DNA from: Setophaga petechia
Lineage: Eukaryota; Chordata; Aves; Passeriformes; Parulidae
Assembly (NCBI GenBank): GCA_024362935.1
Contig: JANCRA010000019.1
Location: 836,001-900,000 of the forward strand
Reading direction: 5' to 3'
DNA: 64,000 bases
The position numbers were made by a program, and so were the translations under genes. Shown piece after piece: positions 1 to 13,018 of this stretch (positions within the stretch are counted from its first letter, which is position 1; every line of letters starts with the position of its first letter). Below the pieces are notes generated by a model. That model saw only the letters and a list, made by a program, of their open reading frames with translations. It did not search any database and had not been told where the DNA came from.

Positions 1-3000
1 GGAAAATACTGGAATCTCACACATTTGCAGACTCAACTGCCATTGTTATCTAACTGTGTTTGTAATACCACACTTCTATTTGATACTTTGACTTTCTAAT
101 ACTTCTTTCTTTGCACTCTCTTTAGCAAGTCCTTTCAAGCACAATGTAAACTTCTGCCTCTATGATTTTGAGGTATTTCAGAGTATCAGGCTGCCCTACT
201 TTTATCATAAAACATGATCTTATTCTTGCAGACAGCCTAGTAAAGAGGAGGACTGCCATCTACTCATCTACTCTACGTCAATATGGAAATTCAGTTTTAC
301 AGCAATTGAACATTCTTCTGCCAGTAACAGTTACAACCCATTTAGTTACCTTTTCTTAATTTTTTTAAATTAACTTTACATTTCCTAGACATGCAGAATA
401 CTTTGGTCTCTGAACTAACTCCAACTTTCTAATTAAAACTGGCACATGCTCTGACACAAGTCAAAATTATAGGTCGTCCTTCCTCTTTAGAAAAAACCAC
501 TTTACCATACGGCTTCTAAAATTAGCAACGGTAACTGGATATTAAATTAGTGGCTCAGCAGATGGATAGATAAAATTTAAACAAGTTATATTCTATTAAA
601 TAAGGAAATATGAGTGCTGAAACTGTAAACATGGTTAGATCCATAGTAGTTCTTCAATGCCACTGACAAGTGAATAAGTTAAGGGCAGTGGTCTCTTGCA
701 GACTTTTCCATAAGGTTTGTTCCTCCTCTTCAGCTATCCTTTATGGGTTTGCCTGTAGTTCATTCCTGCCTTTTCTGTTTGATTTGAAAAACCTTTTCTA
801 GCTCTCAGCGTAGCTCTCCCACGCACTGATGACCTTTTAAATAATTAAAATGCTAACAGTTCGTTCAAGCTATTATGCAACTTACTCTTCAAAGTAGCAG
901 GCAAAGGATCAAAACGGGGAGAAAGAAGACCTTTCTGTGCTGCTTGGTTTTGACTTGCTTTGTTTTCCTGACAGGGTCTGTTTGAGGAGAACTGAGAAGT
1001 GTGCTCTGTTACTGGTTCAATAATCAGAAATTCTCAGTGTTGTGTCGTTATTCATCTTTTCTGTTTTGATCATTTAAGCAATTTTTCATATTGTTTTCCT
1101 CCTGGATTTATTATCTGACACTCAACAGCCAGAGCTTTCGTAAAGTTCTTTGGTGCCCATGGGTACACACGTAGCTGATGCCTGTTTAAATGGCAGTTTC
1201 ACAACACAGAGTTGTGCTGCATTATCCAAAAGAACGATTGCTCTATTACGAAGCTCAAGACACTCATAAAATCATCTACTCAAAACAATGACAAAATGTG
1301 AGAGGAGAGGTGGAATCTAGGCAAAGCACAATGTTAAATTAAATATCTTGGACTTACTTCCAAAAATGCACATTTTACTTTATTTTACACCAAATCAACA
1401 GGAGCATAGAAAATAGAAAAAAAATGAAATGAAGAAATCTTGACTTAGAGAAAAGAAGTTGGTAGATTTAAAAAACAAGAATTACAGAAACCTCTTCATC
1501 TGGGCTAAACAAATGAAAGTGAAAAGAAAGCTAAGATTGGTTCTCAAAAAGTGGACAAAGTTTTAAAATGGTAATACAGCTGCTCCTTTAAAATTAATGG
1601 GAAGTGTCAGTGCTGGGTTGCCACAGTTCTGCTACAGTAAGAAGTGGTATATGATCCCTAAAAATGCACAGGATTGGACAAAAAAACAAAGATTGTCTAA
1701 AGGATTATGGAAACAAAACAAAAATGTGTGTTGATGTGACTGGCACCCCCTGCTCCTGACAGTTACTTTTATAGACTTTGATAGCTGTACAGGCATTTGT
1801 GTCCCTATAGAATCACACATATCAAGATAAAGAGGTTGGGATTAAATAGAGAATGAAAAATTTCTCAGAAGTAGGAATTCCTTCAGCACATCTCCAGGGT
1901 GTCAGGTAAAAATCCCAGATAATAAAACCCAGACAGCAGTGATTTCTGTGATTTTTGCATGTTATATTTTAGGTAAGTGTGTTTAAATACATTTCCAGCC
2001 ATATTTCCTCACTGATTTTTACATTTCAAATTTTAGTTGCACCTTAGATTCTCAACTGTGAAAATGCCAAGCTTTGCTATTTTTAATGTATGTATGGACA
2101 TTATCTTGCTCCAATATAGCATCAGCAAAAGAGGCAGACATCATTACCTGCATTTTGCAATACGAATATCACATGCAAAGAATGAAGTTGTTTAGCCAAG
2201 TATATTCACAAAACCAGTGGCAGCTCGGGATGGAACTGGGAGTATTGAAACATTTTTGAAGAGTCAACACTAAGTCATAATTGCATCATTATTTTAGTGG
2301 TTAACATTAGGGGAAGTCAACATGAGAATATATGCTACACACAAAAAACCAATATCATGACACCAATATACAAATGTAGTCTTTTGAAATGGGAAGGGTA
2401 AGAATTTAAATCAAACAAAAAAAAAAAAAAAAAAGAAAAAAAAAATCTTTGACTAATAACAATTTCCTCATAATTTCTCATTCTTTGTAGCAAGAAATTT
2501 GAGACCAAATGAAACATAAACATTTCGATAAACATGATATGGACCCCATCAGTATTTTCTTGAGTAAGAAGACTGACTGATCTTCAGGGCATTTAAATGC
2601 AATATCAGAGGAGTCACTGCAATGTAGAAAACAATAGAAAACTAGTTCAAGAACCTCAGTGGACAAGGTCACAGCATATTCTGTTCTGTTTTGTAACTTC
2701 TCCTGCATGAAATGTTACCCAGCAAAAAGAGATGTGGCATCAGGGTCAAGTTTTCCTATAAGATGCATTCCCTGAAATGGCTGTAAACATCTCTTGCTTT
2801 TTAAAGTAGTGGCAAGGTTGTCATTCAAATTACAAGGGCACCTCTTTCTAGATACCCAGCCTGCATTCTGAAGGTCAACACCACACTCTGACTGTCATAA
2901 AATAAAATAAATTTTTTAAAGTGATTGTATTTGAGATATACACTCATTTTGTGCAATATATGAACCATTGTGTATTTTATTCTGAAGACAACAAAGCAAG

Positions 3001-4975
3001 AATAATTTCCTTCTGAGCTGTATTTCCTAAAATTTATTCTATCAAATCTAATTTATGCTTTGCTTCAGTTTCTGGTTCTCTTAGATCTCCAGGGAACAAT
3101 GCCACCTGCTTTGCTTCAGAGTTTCCAGTAGAAAAAATATCAGCCAAAATTAAAATTTATCAAATTAAAGAATTCCCTCCTATGCCACGATGTTCATTGA
3201 AAGAAGAAATAAAAAATAATCTCTAAGTAAAAAATAACCAAATAAGCTCTAAACCTTTCTACCAAAGTTAGTCTGAATTGGCTGGTAGTGTGCACCATGT
3301 GAATTTAAGCTGATAGTACAGTATAAAAGCACTACATCAACCTCTTCTGTCAGTAAAAGAGCCACTCTCTCAAATTATAACCAGCATGGCTAAAGACATT
3401 TTATCATTACTCTGAAATGTCTGTGATTTAGCTGCTTCAACATAATATAGAAAAAAATATGCACTGTGTGATCCTATGCATTTTAGTTCCAATCCATATT
3501 TTTGCCTAACAACTCTGATTTTTTTTAATAAGACTTATTAATCTACATTTTCAGTACTTGAGGTTGTTAGATGCACAAGGATTTTCACATCATATATCTA
3601 TTTAAAAGAGATTAACATGGATCCCTGAATCTCTGCCAATACCATATTTTTTACCACATAATTCTGTCCAGTCCAGTCCAATCTCAAAAGCACAGGTTTT
3701 TATCACTTGGCTCTCCAGAATGTATTGCATTACCTGCAGTTATTCACTAGTTATTCCAAGTTAAGTTACAGCAACTTGACCTTTCCTGCAACTCCATAAA
3801 AATTATTTTCTTCCTATCTTGAGGTTCTCCTAGCACTTCTTCATACATTTTACTCCATTCAATGCCTCTAAACACTCAATTCTTCTTGAATTTAGTGACT
3901 GGTTTGATCTGTAATTTTGTTTCCCACTTAATTGGGAATTTGGTAAACCTCAGCAGCCTCCTATTGGTTAGCGTTTCTCCATGTACCATATTTTGTCAGA
4001 CAAGGAAAAAGTGTCAGGACTCACAAAGGCCAACCTGATCTGTGACAAGCATCAAATGTTTCGTGGTTTCTCTGCTTGCTATTCTTTTCAGACCACAAAA
4101 CCTAGAAATAGTCCAAAGGACACAAGCTTTGGTGAAAACTAAAAGAAATAAAACATTCTGGACAGGCTTAATTCCTGTAATTGGTAATGGCAGATGTCTA
4201 ATATGCCTCTGTAAATATTGCATTGTGTGGTGGATGGCTAAAAAAGACAAATTTTAGAAAGTATTCTTTCTTTTATTTTTGAGGTAGAAATGCAGACAAA
4301 AGTAATTTCAAGAGTAACACTGTATTAGTAAGTTCTTAGCAAAAACTTTCATTTAGAAAACAAGTCAATACACTGACAAACTGATACACTCTTTAAATCA
4401 TTCAGGAGCATACTTGAACTGTGCATGCAAAAAGGCATTTGAAACCAATTTATCAAAGGTCTTACTATGAAGACCCTTGCACTGGGGGTCTTCCAATTTT
4501 ACCCTGCAACTCTATGATCTTTTTTTGTGATAAGTCACTGCTTTAATTCTTCCACAGGAAAAAAAAGTTTTTAAATCCCTAAACCTATTTGCTGAGTTCT
4601 TCTCCAGTAGCAAAGTTTAAACTCAGGATAAAATTTTGCATTTTGGAGGCAGCCTCTTGGAAGCTCTCAGCCCTATAACACTGACAGGCCTTATGATACA
4701 GGCAGGAACAACAATGTAATTAGTTTTGTTGGCATCATTGCCTGACAACAGATAGAGTAGGAAGGATTGTAGACACCAGCTGATTCCTTTTCCATACACA
4801 GCTTTTAATTTTTTTTTTCTGGAGGAAAGGTAATTTACACTGGTTGTATTGTCAGTCATCAGTGGGTTGCTGCAGTGTAGTCAAGCTTCTAAGCAGTGTT
4901 TTGTTTTGTTTTCTATTCTTGTCTGGATTCCCCCTTTAACCTTATCAAAGCAGTTAAATTTCTTCAACCTATCAA
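1..4975. other. Unique AT-rich non-coding DNA, no gene seen
   Basis: No recognisable exon, repeat family or RNA gene is visible. Open frames here are under 80 codons and occur on both strands with no family resemblance. The only notable simple sequence is the A-run near 2.4 kb, listed separately. The stretch reads as intergenic or intronic DNA. Confidence 0.75.
2417..2445. repeat. Poly(A) tract (18 A, G, 10 A)
   Basis: An uninterrupted run of 18 A, one G, then 10 A. It could be the tail of an old retroposed transcript, but the upstream sequence is not recognisable as a gene copy and no flanking duplication was seen, so simple low-complexity sequence is the safer call. Confidence 0.9.
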
Positions 4976-5024
4976 GCTGAGCCATGTCAGCATCTTTAGA
5001 TAGTCGCTGTTGACATGGCTGAGC
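4976..5024. repeat. Short inverted repeat (17-bp arms, 15-nt loop)
   Basis: Bases 4976-4992 pair with 5008-5024. Fifteen pairs are Watson-Crick, one is a G-U pair in RNA and one is a G-G mismatch, with a 15-base loop between. The core of the arms is GCCATGTCA against TGACATGGC. Pairing does not continue outward beyond the arms, so the stem is shorter than a typical microRNA precursor. Function is unknown. Confidence 0.75.
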
Positions 5025-7373
5025 AAAGCTGAATTGATCTCCCAGCCCTCAGGACATCCTGAACAGCGTGCATGCTCTATACTACTGCCACATGCCTGAT
5101 TTAAAGTCCAGACATTTCTAACTTATTGCTGGCAAGTTAAAATGGTTTGTATCACTAACGCTATTTGAGATCATTCTGTTGCCACAAATGCTGTCCCAGT
5201 AATCTTAGATTGTGCACTAGAGATGGAAAAAGGACAGTGATGACACGCTTGTTTGCACTAAAAGAAAAACCACAAAACCCCTCCAATCTGAAGCAAGAAC
5301 AACAACAACAAAAAAACAAACCATGATTCAAGTTGAGCTGTACCTGTCTATCTGAAAAAGCAGCAATAAAACAAGCTTAGGTACATTAGTGAACGAAGTG
5401 TGGCTGACAAGGCTTCCAGCTACTCTCCATGAAGAACTTGACAAGTGAATGGCTGTTTTCCAAGCTGTTAGGCATCCGAGTTACTGCACATTTCCTTGTA
5501 TCCTATATGTTTTCCATTAGCAGGCATGCACAGTGACAGTAACCCATGAATCATAAGAATCCTGTCCTTAGCACTGTGAGCACAAAACCACCTGGATTTT
5601 GAAAAATATGGAACTTCATATCCAGGTCGTCCAGGTCATCAGGCGAGCTCAGTCTCAGGACAACAAATGATCTTAATAACTCATTCTGTTTACTTCATTC
5701 AAAACTCAATTATATTTGTATCTCCTAACTTTCAAGTAGAGATGCAGAAGAAAATTCTCTTGGAGAAAAGAATCACTTTGTTTTTCAAAGGGTCTTTGTT
5801 TATGTATTTACATGCCTACCTGCTCGTGTGCATTTTAGTTAATGGCTGTTTACAGAGTGCCCCCCAGAGAGGGGAAAGACACTTATATGTGATCTAACTT
5901 CAATGCAACATCTAGATCAGTGAAAAATGAATAAGCTTGTATAGCGGTGGCCTATGAAGCAAGGGCCATTGATAATAGGGAAAAAAGGTTACCTTTAGAA
6001 ATAAAGGATCAAATCTTGGGGCTCTGTGTGTAATGAACATCTATGCTGGGGCGCATAAAAAGTACTGGCCATACCACTACATAAGCTGGAAAGTATGTCC
6101 ATTTTGCAGACCCTAAGTAATCATTAGAGAAATGAAAACCAGCAGTGTTCATACACATTTGAATCCTCTTTGTATAATCCCAGGCAAGGGTGTCTCCTTA
6201 TGATTTGTAACTCCTAAGGTCTTAGGGTTTCTTTTTAATTCACTGTTAAAATGGTGTACTGCAGAAGTGGTGTTTATCAACAGAAATGTGTGCAAATTCT
6301 CCACACAGCATTTAATTGCCCAGAGAAACAGACCCCTAAAGTTCTTAAGTTATATGGGAAATAGGGGCAAAAACCCTGGGTGTTTTTGTGGTAGAACAAA
6401 CTACTATGACTTGGGAAAAAGAGACCTGAGAACCTGGCAAGCAGAAATCTACGTGTTCCCCAACTCAGTGGAAAGACATAATCTAAACTCTCAATACAAT
6501 GTAGTTAATAGAAGTGAAAATCTGTCCTTTAACACAAACAAGAAAACAAATAATGATCAACAGAATAAGAATTAACATAGATTTGAGGATTTCTTCTGAA
6601 ATGGGATTTTTCAATTTGTGATGACAAGATGACTAATACCAAAGCAAAATTGTGGACAAGAGGCACTATAATGTCAATTATCTCATTAGCAATAAATAGG
6701 CTGTTGATATAGAACAATCTGTTCTTCTTTCAAATTATGACCTATTGGAACATTCTAATTTCAGAACTTGATTTCAAAAGCATTTCAGACCTCATTTTTC
6801 TTAAGAGCAAGAGGAATTTTCATTTATATATTCTTCTCTTTCACCTAAAACCCACTGTTTAATCAACTTTCATTGGGCTTTTATTCAGAGTCAAGGAACA
6901 CACTTTACCTCTTTCACGGAGCATTCAGAGAGCATTCACAAAAAATGTTCAACTAGAACTCTATTAACTTGTATGCATGCAGATGGTTTGGAAAGTAATT
7001 TTATTTGTATTTACATAATGATTCACAGATTGTGGTTATTCTGGAACCCACCTGTTGAAGAATTTATATTAAATAAAAAAACCACATTGAAATAATATTT
7101 TGTTTTCCCTCCCTTACTTTACCACAGCAAGAAGCCAGATAGAATTGGTGATGATTTGTAATTTTGCCTCTGACTGCAAAGGGAGTGATTTCCTCAGGAG
7201 TCACTTTCTGGGTGTTCAGATTAGAGACAATAATAACATATGCACTATCCCTCCTTCATTTGTCAGCCAAAATGCTGATCTATAAAATGCCCTGCAATCT
7301 AAAATCACTGCCAATGCATTCTGTGCTGGGATTTTCTGTGTGGTGCAGAAGTGAATCTAAACAGCTGGAATGA

Positions 7374-7388
7374 ACACACACACACACA
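7374..7388. repeat. (CA)n microsatellite
   Basis: About seven and a half CA dinucleotide units in a row, a short simple repeat in unique sequence. Confidence 0.85.
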
Positions 7389-10300
7389 AAATCACAGTCA
7401 TAGCATTAAAATGTTCAGTCCATAATTTACCTATAATCTGTAGAAAATTAATAATGTGATAGGTTCTTGCATGTGAGTAATAAAATAAAATAAAATAGAA
7501 TTGCAAGTTTTTTGGAAATTTTTTAAATCCATAATTACAGGAGTAACCAGTTGTGTGTTGCCTTTTTTCCTTAAAAAGGTAAAGGAAACCTTGGGGCGAC
7601 TGGATGGTGTGTGACTTGCACAGAGGCAGCATAAATAACCAAAGGAATTTGGAGGAACGGAATATCTCAAGTAGAACTGCTTATTGATGTTTCCTGGGAT
7701 TACCGTAAAACATATTTTGGAGGCAACTTCTAGAGCAGAGGGAGGAAGAGTAACCAGACCAGCTGATACTCCCTGGCATTTTCTCATATTAAATCTTTGG
7801 GTTTGGTCAGCTGCAAAGCTGATGTTAGCTGCCAGTAGTGATGCTTCCTACCTAGAGATTTGAGCAGGAGGCAGGTCTTTGGAAGTGCTAACATTGGCAC
7901 AACTGCAAACAGGAGCCAAAACCAAATCTTGCTCCCACATAGCCTCTGTTGTATTCAGCTACTGATAGCTGGTGTAAAGCAATGCCTCAGCACTACTCCA
8001 GTTCATTACATATCTAATCTCTCATGAAGAATAAAAATAAATGAGCTGATGTGGTCTGAGCTAAATATGCTCTTCTCCTGAAGTACAGCTCAGGTGTCTC
8101 CACATCACCTTCTCAACAAGAGTTAAACGGGAAGATTTGTCAAATAGAAACACAGTCTGTCATGTATGACGTTTGACTGCTATCCCACATACAAATAATT
8201 GAAAATAGGCTTACATATCTTGAAGACTAGAAATAAAAACTATGTCTGGCACTTTTCAGTTTAAAGGGGTTAATAATTGCTGCTTGTGGAGTGGTTTGGC
8301 TGTTTTATAAGGTTTTACCAGTTTTCTCCTTGCATGTATTTAGGAAGTTTTATTATGGTATTTTCCTAGCTTGCTGGAATGGGTGAAGAGATCAAAGGAG
8401 GACAGTATATAGTAGCCTTGTGTCCCGAAGTGAAATTATGATTCAGTTATTAGCTCTGCTACTCAGAAGCATACATGAACTAATGCAGCATCTATCCACT
8501 TTGCCTTATCTATTGTGACAAGCCTCCGGGGGCTGATCCACATGAAATTCATTTCACATCTCATTCATTGAGTGCCTGGGATTTGAAATACCTTTCTGCT
8601 CTTCTAGGTTTCAAAAAGCTAGACTGCACAGACTCATTGCCAGCAAAAAGTAGGAAAGTAAATGTCTCTATAGAGATGGTGCTTTCAAATTTCCTGTGAT
8701 GACACTGGAGATGTGCTGATATTATTTCAGGAATTGTGAACATGTGTACCTAGGACAAGGATGACTTAGAGAATAATCATACTTTTCAGACCAATGGAAA
8801 TATGTTTTTGTATATTACAGCCAATATTGAAGTTTGTAACATATTTAATAAGAAATATAAAAGACTATGTTCAATCTGAGATATGTGACAAAGAAAGTTT
8901 ATCTTTTCCCCTAACTTTGACTAAAACAATCCTCATGATCCCTTTAAGAAAGTTGAACTGTTAAATATTTGGCAGTTTGTACTCAGTTTCTGTACAAATC
9001 TGACTGACAAAAACAGGGTAAACAAGAGCCCACTGTTTTTCCAGAACATTGTTTTTCATATTTTTAAGCAAAAACCTCGGAGAGAAACAATATTAGAAAT
9101 ATTAAAGGAATTTGCTTCAGTACAAGGAAGCATCATCCAATTGCCAATTGCCTTCCTCTTTTCAATGCTCCTCAAAATGACAAAAACTGTCACCTTGCTG
9201 GGACACACAAATCAGCATCTCCAGCAGCCTGTAGACCTAAAGAAAACAGGGAAATAACAGTGTTTCTTGCTGCAAAAACTTATGATTATCGACACCCAAA
9301 TGTGAGCTGCTGTATTTTTTTATGCAATAATACTAAATCTTGTAACAATTAGGACAAGACTTATTCCTAGGGACCTTACCTATAAAAGCATATACATCCA
9401 GAAAAAGGCTGAGACGAACATTATTTGCCTTCATGCAAGAAGCCAATGTATTTTTCAGATTGCCTTTGTGTTTCCTCCACCAGAGCTGCCATCAGCAAGG
9501 CGGGTAGAGCCCAAATCACTCCATGCTGGGACTCACATTACAAGACTAAAGAATCAGATTTACACTTGGCTTTGCTAGCTCAATGAATCTTTCAAAATTA
9601 ATTCACTTATTGGGTCCAGTTATCTTACCAGAAACCAACACCAAAAATGCAAAAGGGATTACTGACAGTCTGTAGCGTCCCATGACAAGAGCACCAGCAA
9701 AGTCTCAGTGTACTCAGTGGAGGGGCCTACAGGATCCAGCTGAGTTACATGGAATAAGAAAGGGAATTTAATACAGCTAGATCATGAGACTGTTAAAGGA
9801 TTGCAGGGGCAGCCACTGTGAAGAAGAAAGCAGATTTTATTCCTTTTATATCCTCATCCCCATTCATCCAGAATATTTGTTCATGGGATGAGAAAGGGAG
9901 GAGGTTTCATGGTTCAATGTGTAACCATCTGCAGCCCACAAGAAGGACACACACATGCAAAAATGTGTGCAGCCAAGCCCTGAACTGTGAATACTTCTCA
10001 TACAAACTCTTCTGAGGTGATGCCCTCCTTCTTCCTTTGTTTGCTGGGCAAAGGAAAGCTCCTGTAGGGAGAAATGTAGGGGCAGGCTGTGAGTACAGCT
10101 GGGAGAGGCAGCTCCTCAGGGAGAGCTGAGCCTGCTCCATGATCCTCACTTGGGTCTGTCCTCTTGTCCCTTGAAATTATTCTGGGTGCTCAACTGCCAC
10201 CTGAGGACAGGTGTAGAGGGAAATCAAGTCCAGAGCCCTTCTTCCCTTAGTAAACCAGACCACAAGAAATCCTTAAGGCACCATACAGTACAATAAGTAA

Positions 10301-10619
10301 ATTCCTTTCAGTGAAGTCATTTCCTTCAGCTGGATTATCAGCACTCAGACTAAACCTACAGATAATAGTACCACAGCTGGAGAAATGTGAATTCACTGAT
10401 GAGGTATTCTAGAATCATAAAAATAAAACATATTCTGAACATTTTCTAAATTCTCATGAAACAAAATTTGGAACCAAATTTTTACTTAATTCTTTCTTAA
10501 TTTCAATACCAATATATAATTAATTCCTCCTAGGCAACTCTCTAGGCAATATTCTGCAATATATTTAATTTTAGCATTCACACTATCTCTAATAATGTGT
10601 CTGACTGTCAATACAAGTT

Positions 10620-10663
10620 ATCAAAATAATTTTACCAAATTATCAAAATAATATTAACAAAAT
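10620..10663. repeat. 22-bp tandem duplication, two copies
   Basis: ATCAAAATAATTTTACCAAA-type unit at 10620-10641 repeated imperfectly at 10642-10663. It is AT-rich and most likely a replication-slippage or local duplication product. Confidence 0.6.
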
Positions 10664-12336
10664 CAAACAGAAAATACCAATTAAAAACTTCTGTCTAAAT
10701 CAGCAGGCACACTCAAGTTCTTGGCAGATTTTTCTCATTTGGTGAAATGCACTTTCTTCACTAGTTCCTAAATTACAAAACACGCAGCACTGGGGAATGT
10801 ACAAATAAAGAAAGGAATTTAACAAAACTGTGGGATTCTCTTTGTATAATGGCCTCCCCACAAGTATAATTTTCTTCTTAAAGCAGCTTTGCATTTCTCA
10901 GTCTCTGATGTTTGTTCACCCACACACATTCTGTGTGATTTTATAAATTAGTGGTAGGTCTTGACAACACTCTTTTAGGCACTTGTACCAAGGGATTATA
11001 CCCTATATCCCTATAGCTTGCAGTTACTTTGCTTGAACCATTTCTTCTAGCTGCTATCATGCATGCACAGGGTAATATGCAAATCATTACAAGCAACATT
11101 TTTTTTTCTTTGATGCTGAGCCTGTAACTAATTTAAATATTGGTTCCCCTTATAATAAAACACAAACCTTGCTTCCAGTGCAGTCACTCTATCTTCATGA
11201 AATGGAATTGAATTATCATGAGAGTACATTGTAATCCTTCAAAAATCTACAGTTAGGAAACTTGGTTTTGAGATGTTGCCTGACAAAATACACAACACCT
11301 AAGAAGTTGAAAGAAATTAACAGTTAACCAAATTATTATTGTTAAAAGTTCTATATTGCTATTGAATTGTTCGATGCATGTGCAATATAGATATGATTCT
11401 TAAAACACTGTTCTGAAATACTGTGACATTTCCTTCAGAATGGGACACAAACAATGCTCTCTTGCAACACTTTGAATTGGGGAATATCCAGTAACTCGGA
11501 ATCTTCAACTGTCAGTACAAATCATATAAAAACATGTGCCAATACTGCTTTAAACATCTTGTTAAGGAGGTGTGCTGCATCACTATGCTATAAATTTAGA
11601 TTCTAAATAGATATTTATGCAAGCCAGATAAGCATGGCCATTTCTCTATATACTGCATATTTACCTTCTGAGATTGTGCTCTGCACCAAATTAGTGGGAC
11701 CCTGTTCTGACAAAGATATGCAGTATTAGAGAGCTCTGTTAGTTGTGTAAGCAGGTATAATTTACACTATTCTGAACTTTTCAGTTCCACAATTTTGTTC
11801 TCATGATTTTCTTATGAAAAATGTGTCAGATAAATCACATCAGTTCTTAGGGTTTTTTTTAACTCACAGTTTTTTATTTTAGCTTTTTGGGGGGTTTTCT
11901 TATCCTTTTAGTTGTAAATTTTTGGTGAAATATAATGAAGTGAAACAATGCAATGTTTATTTGGAAATACACTGCATAGGGAATAAAAAGGAAAATAAAC
12001 TGTCATACATCTGTAAATTGCAACCATTTTACAAACCTCTGATTCACAATTTCTGAAAAGCATGAACTTTTCCCTTTATGGAGGAGTGAAAGATATGGAG
12101 TTTTTTCCTCCATCTTGTTCAAAGTATGTTACTTGTCAATACAGGAAATAATGTTTATCCCTATTTTTCACCAGGACAAACTGCTTTATTTACGCCCTCC
12201 ATAAAAATGGAGGCAATCCACTTCCAAATCACCTGTTATATCTGTATACACAGACAAAACTGTGGATACACCAGGTGCACTAAGGCAAATTATACTAAGA
12301 GATGAGCTCATCCCAACCACAAATGCAGTCTGGGCA

Positions 12337-13018
12337 GTGAATGGAGAGAGACCAGCCCTGAAGATTTGGGGTGTTGGTTGATGAGAAGCTCATAAACCTG
12401 CCATGTGTGCTTGTAGCTCTGAAAGACAGCTGTGACCTGGGCTACACCAAGAGAAACATGGCCAGCAGGCTGAGGGAGGTGATTCCATTCCCTCTACTCT
12501 GTTGTTAAAGCCCATAACTAGAGTGTTGCATCCAGCTCTGGGACCTCCAGCTCAAGAAGATCATGGAATTTCTGGAGTGAGTCCAGAGGAAAACATCAAG
12601 ATTATCACAGAGCTAGAAGACTTATCCTATAAAGACAGTCTGAGCTGAGGCTGCTCAACCTGGAGAAGGTTCCAAGGAGATCTTAGACCATCCTTATAGT
12701 ACCTAAAGGGGGCTTGCAGGAGAGCTGGAGAGGGGCTTTTTGCAATGGCATGTAGTGACAGGACAAGACAGGCTGGCTTTAATCTGGGTAGGTTTAGATT
12801 GGACATTAGGAAGAAATTCTTCACTATGAGGATGGTCAAATTCTGGAACAAGTAGCCCAGAGAGGTGATAGATGCCACCTCCCTGGAAACATTCAGGATC
12901 AGGTTGGATAGGCCTCTGATTAACCTGATTTAGTTTAAGATGTCCTTGATTATTGAAGGAGAGTTGGACTAGATGATCTTTAAAGGCCTTTTTTAAGTGA
13001 TCCTATGATTCTATGATT
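12337..13018 (+). mobile_element. CR1 LINE, 5'-truncated copy with intact 3' end
   Basis: CR1 is the dominant non-LTR retrotransposon of birds. This copy keeps the last part of the reverse-transcriptase ORF and the 3' UTR. Conserved peptide scraps can be read on the plus strand, for example VLVDEKL (about 12371-12391) and CCIQLWD (about 12525), followed by DNA typical of the CR1 3' region (TTAGGAAGAAATTCTTCACT near 12808). The copy ends in the diagnostic CR1 terminus, CTATGATTCTATGA, at 13003-13016. In-frame stops and small indels interrupt the frame, so it is dead. The 5' edge is a strong 5' truncation, usual for CR1; similarity may begin up to about 35 bases earlier. Confidence 0.95.

Larger units (their letters stand above)
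5025..12336. other. Unique AT-rich non-coding DNA, no gene seen
   Basis: No exon or transposon recognised. It holds a short AAC-rich run near 5297-5310, a (CA)n run near 7374-7388, and an imperfect 22-bp AT-rich tandem duplication at 10620-10663. The 9.7-10.3 kb part is somewhat richer in G+C than its surroundings, but I could not assign it to a repeat family. The longest open frame (7431-7787, reverse, 118 codons) has no recognisable motif and overlaps another frame on the same strand. Confidence 0.7.

Noticed and set aside
2417..2445. Poly(A) tail of a processed pseudogene
   Set aside because: The upstream sequence does not resemble any transcript I recognise, no target-site duplication was seen, and processed pseudogenes are scarce in birds because CR1 does not favour poly(A) RNA.
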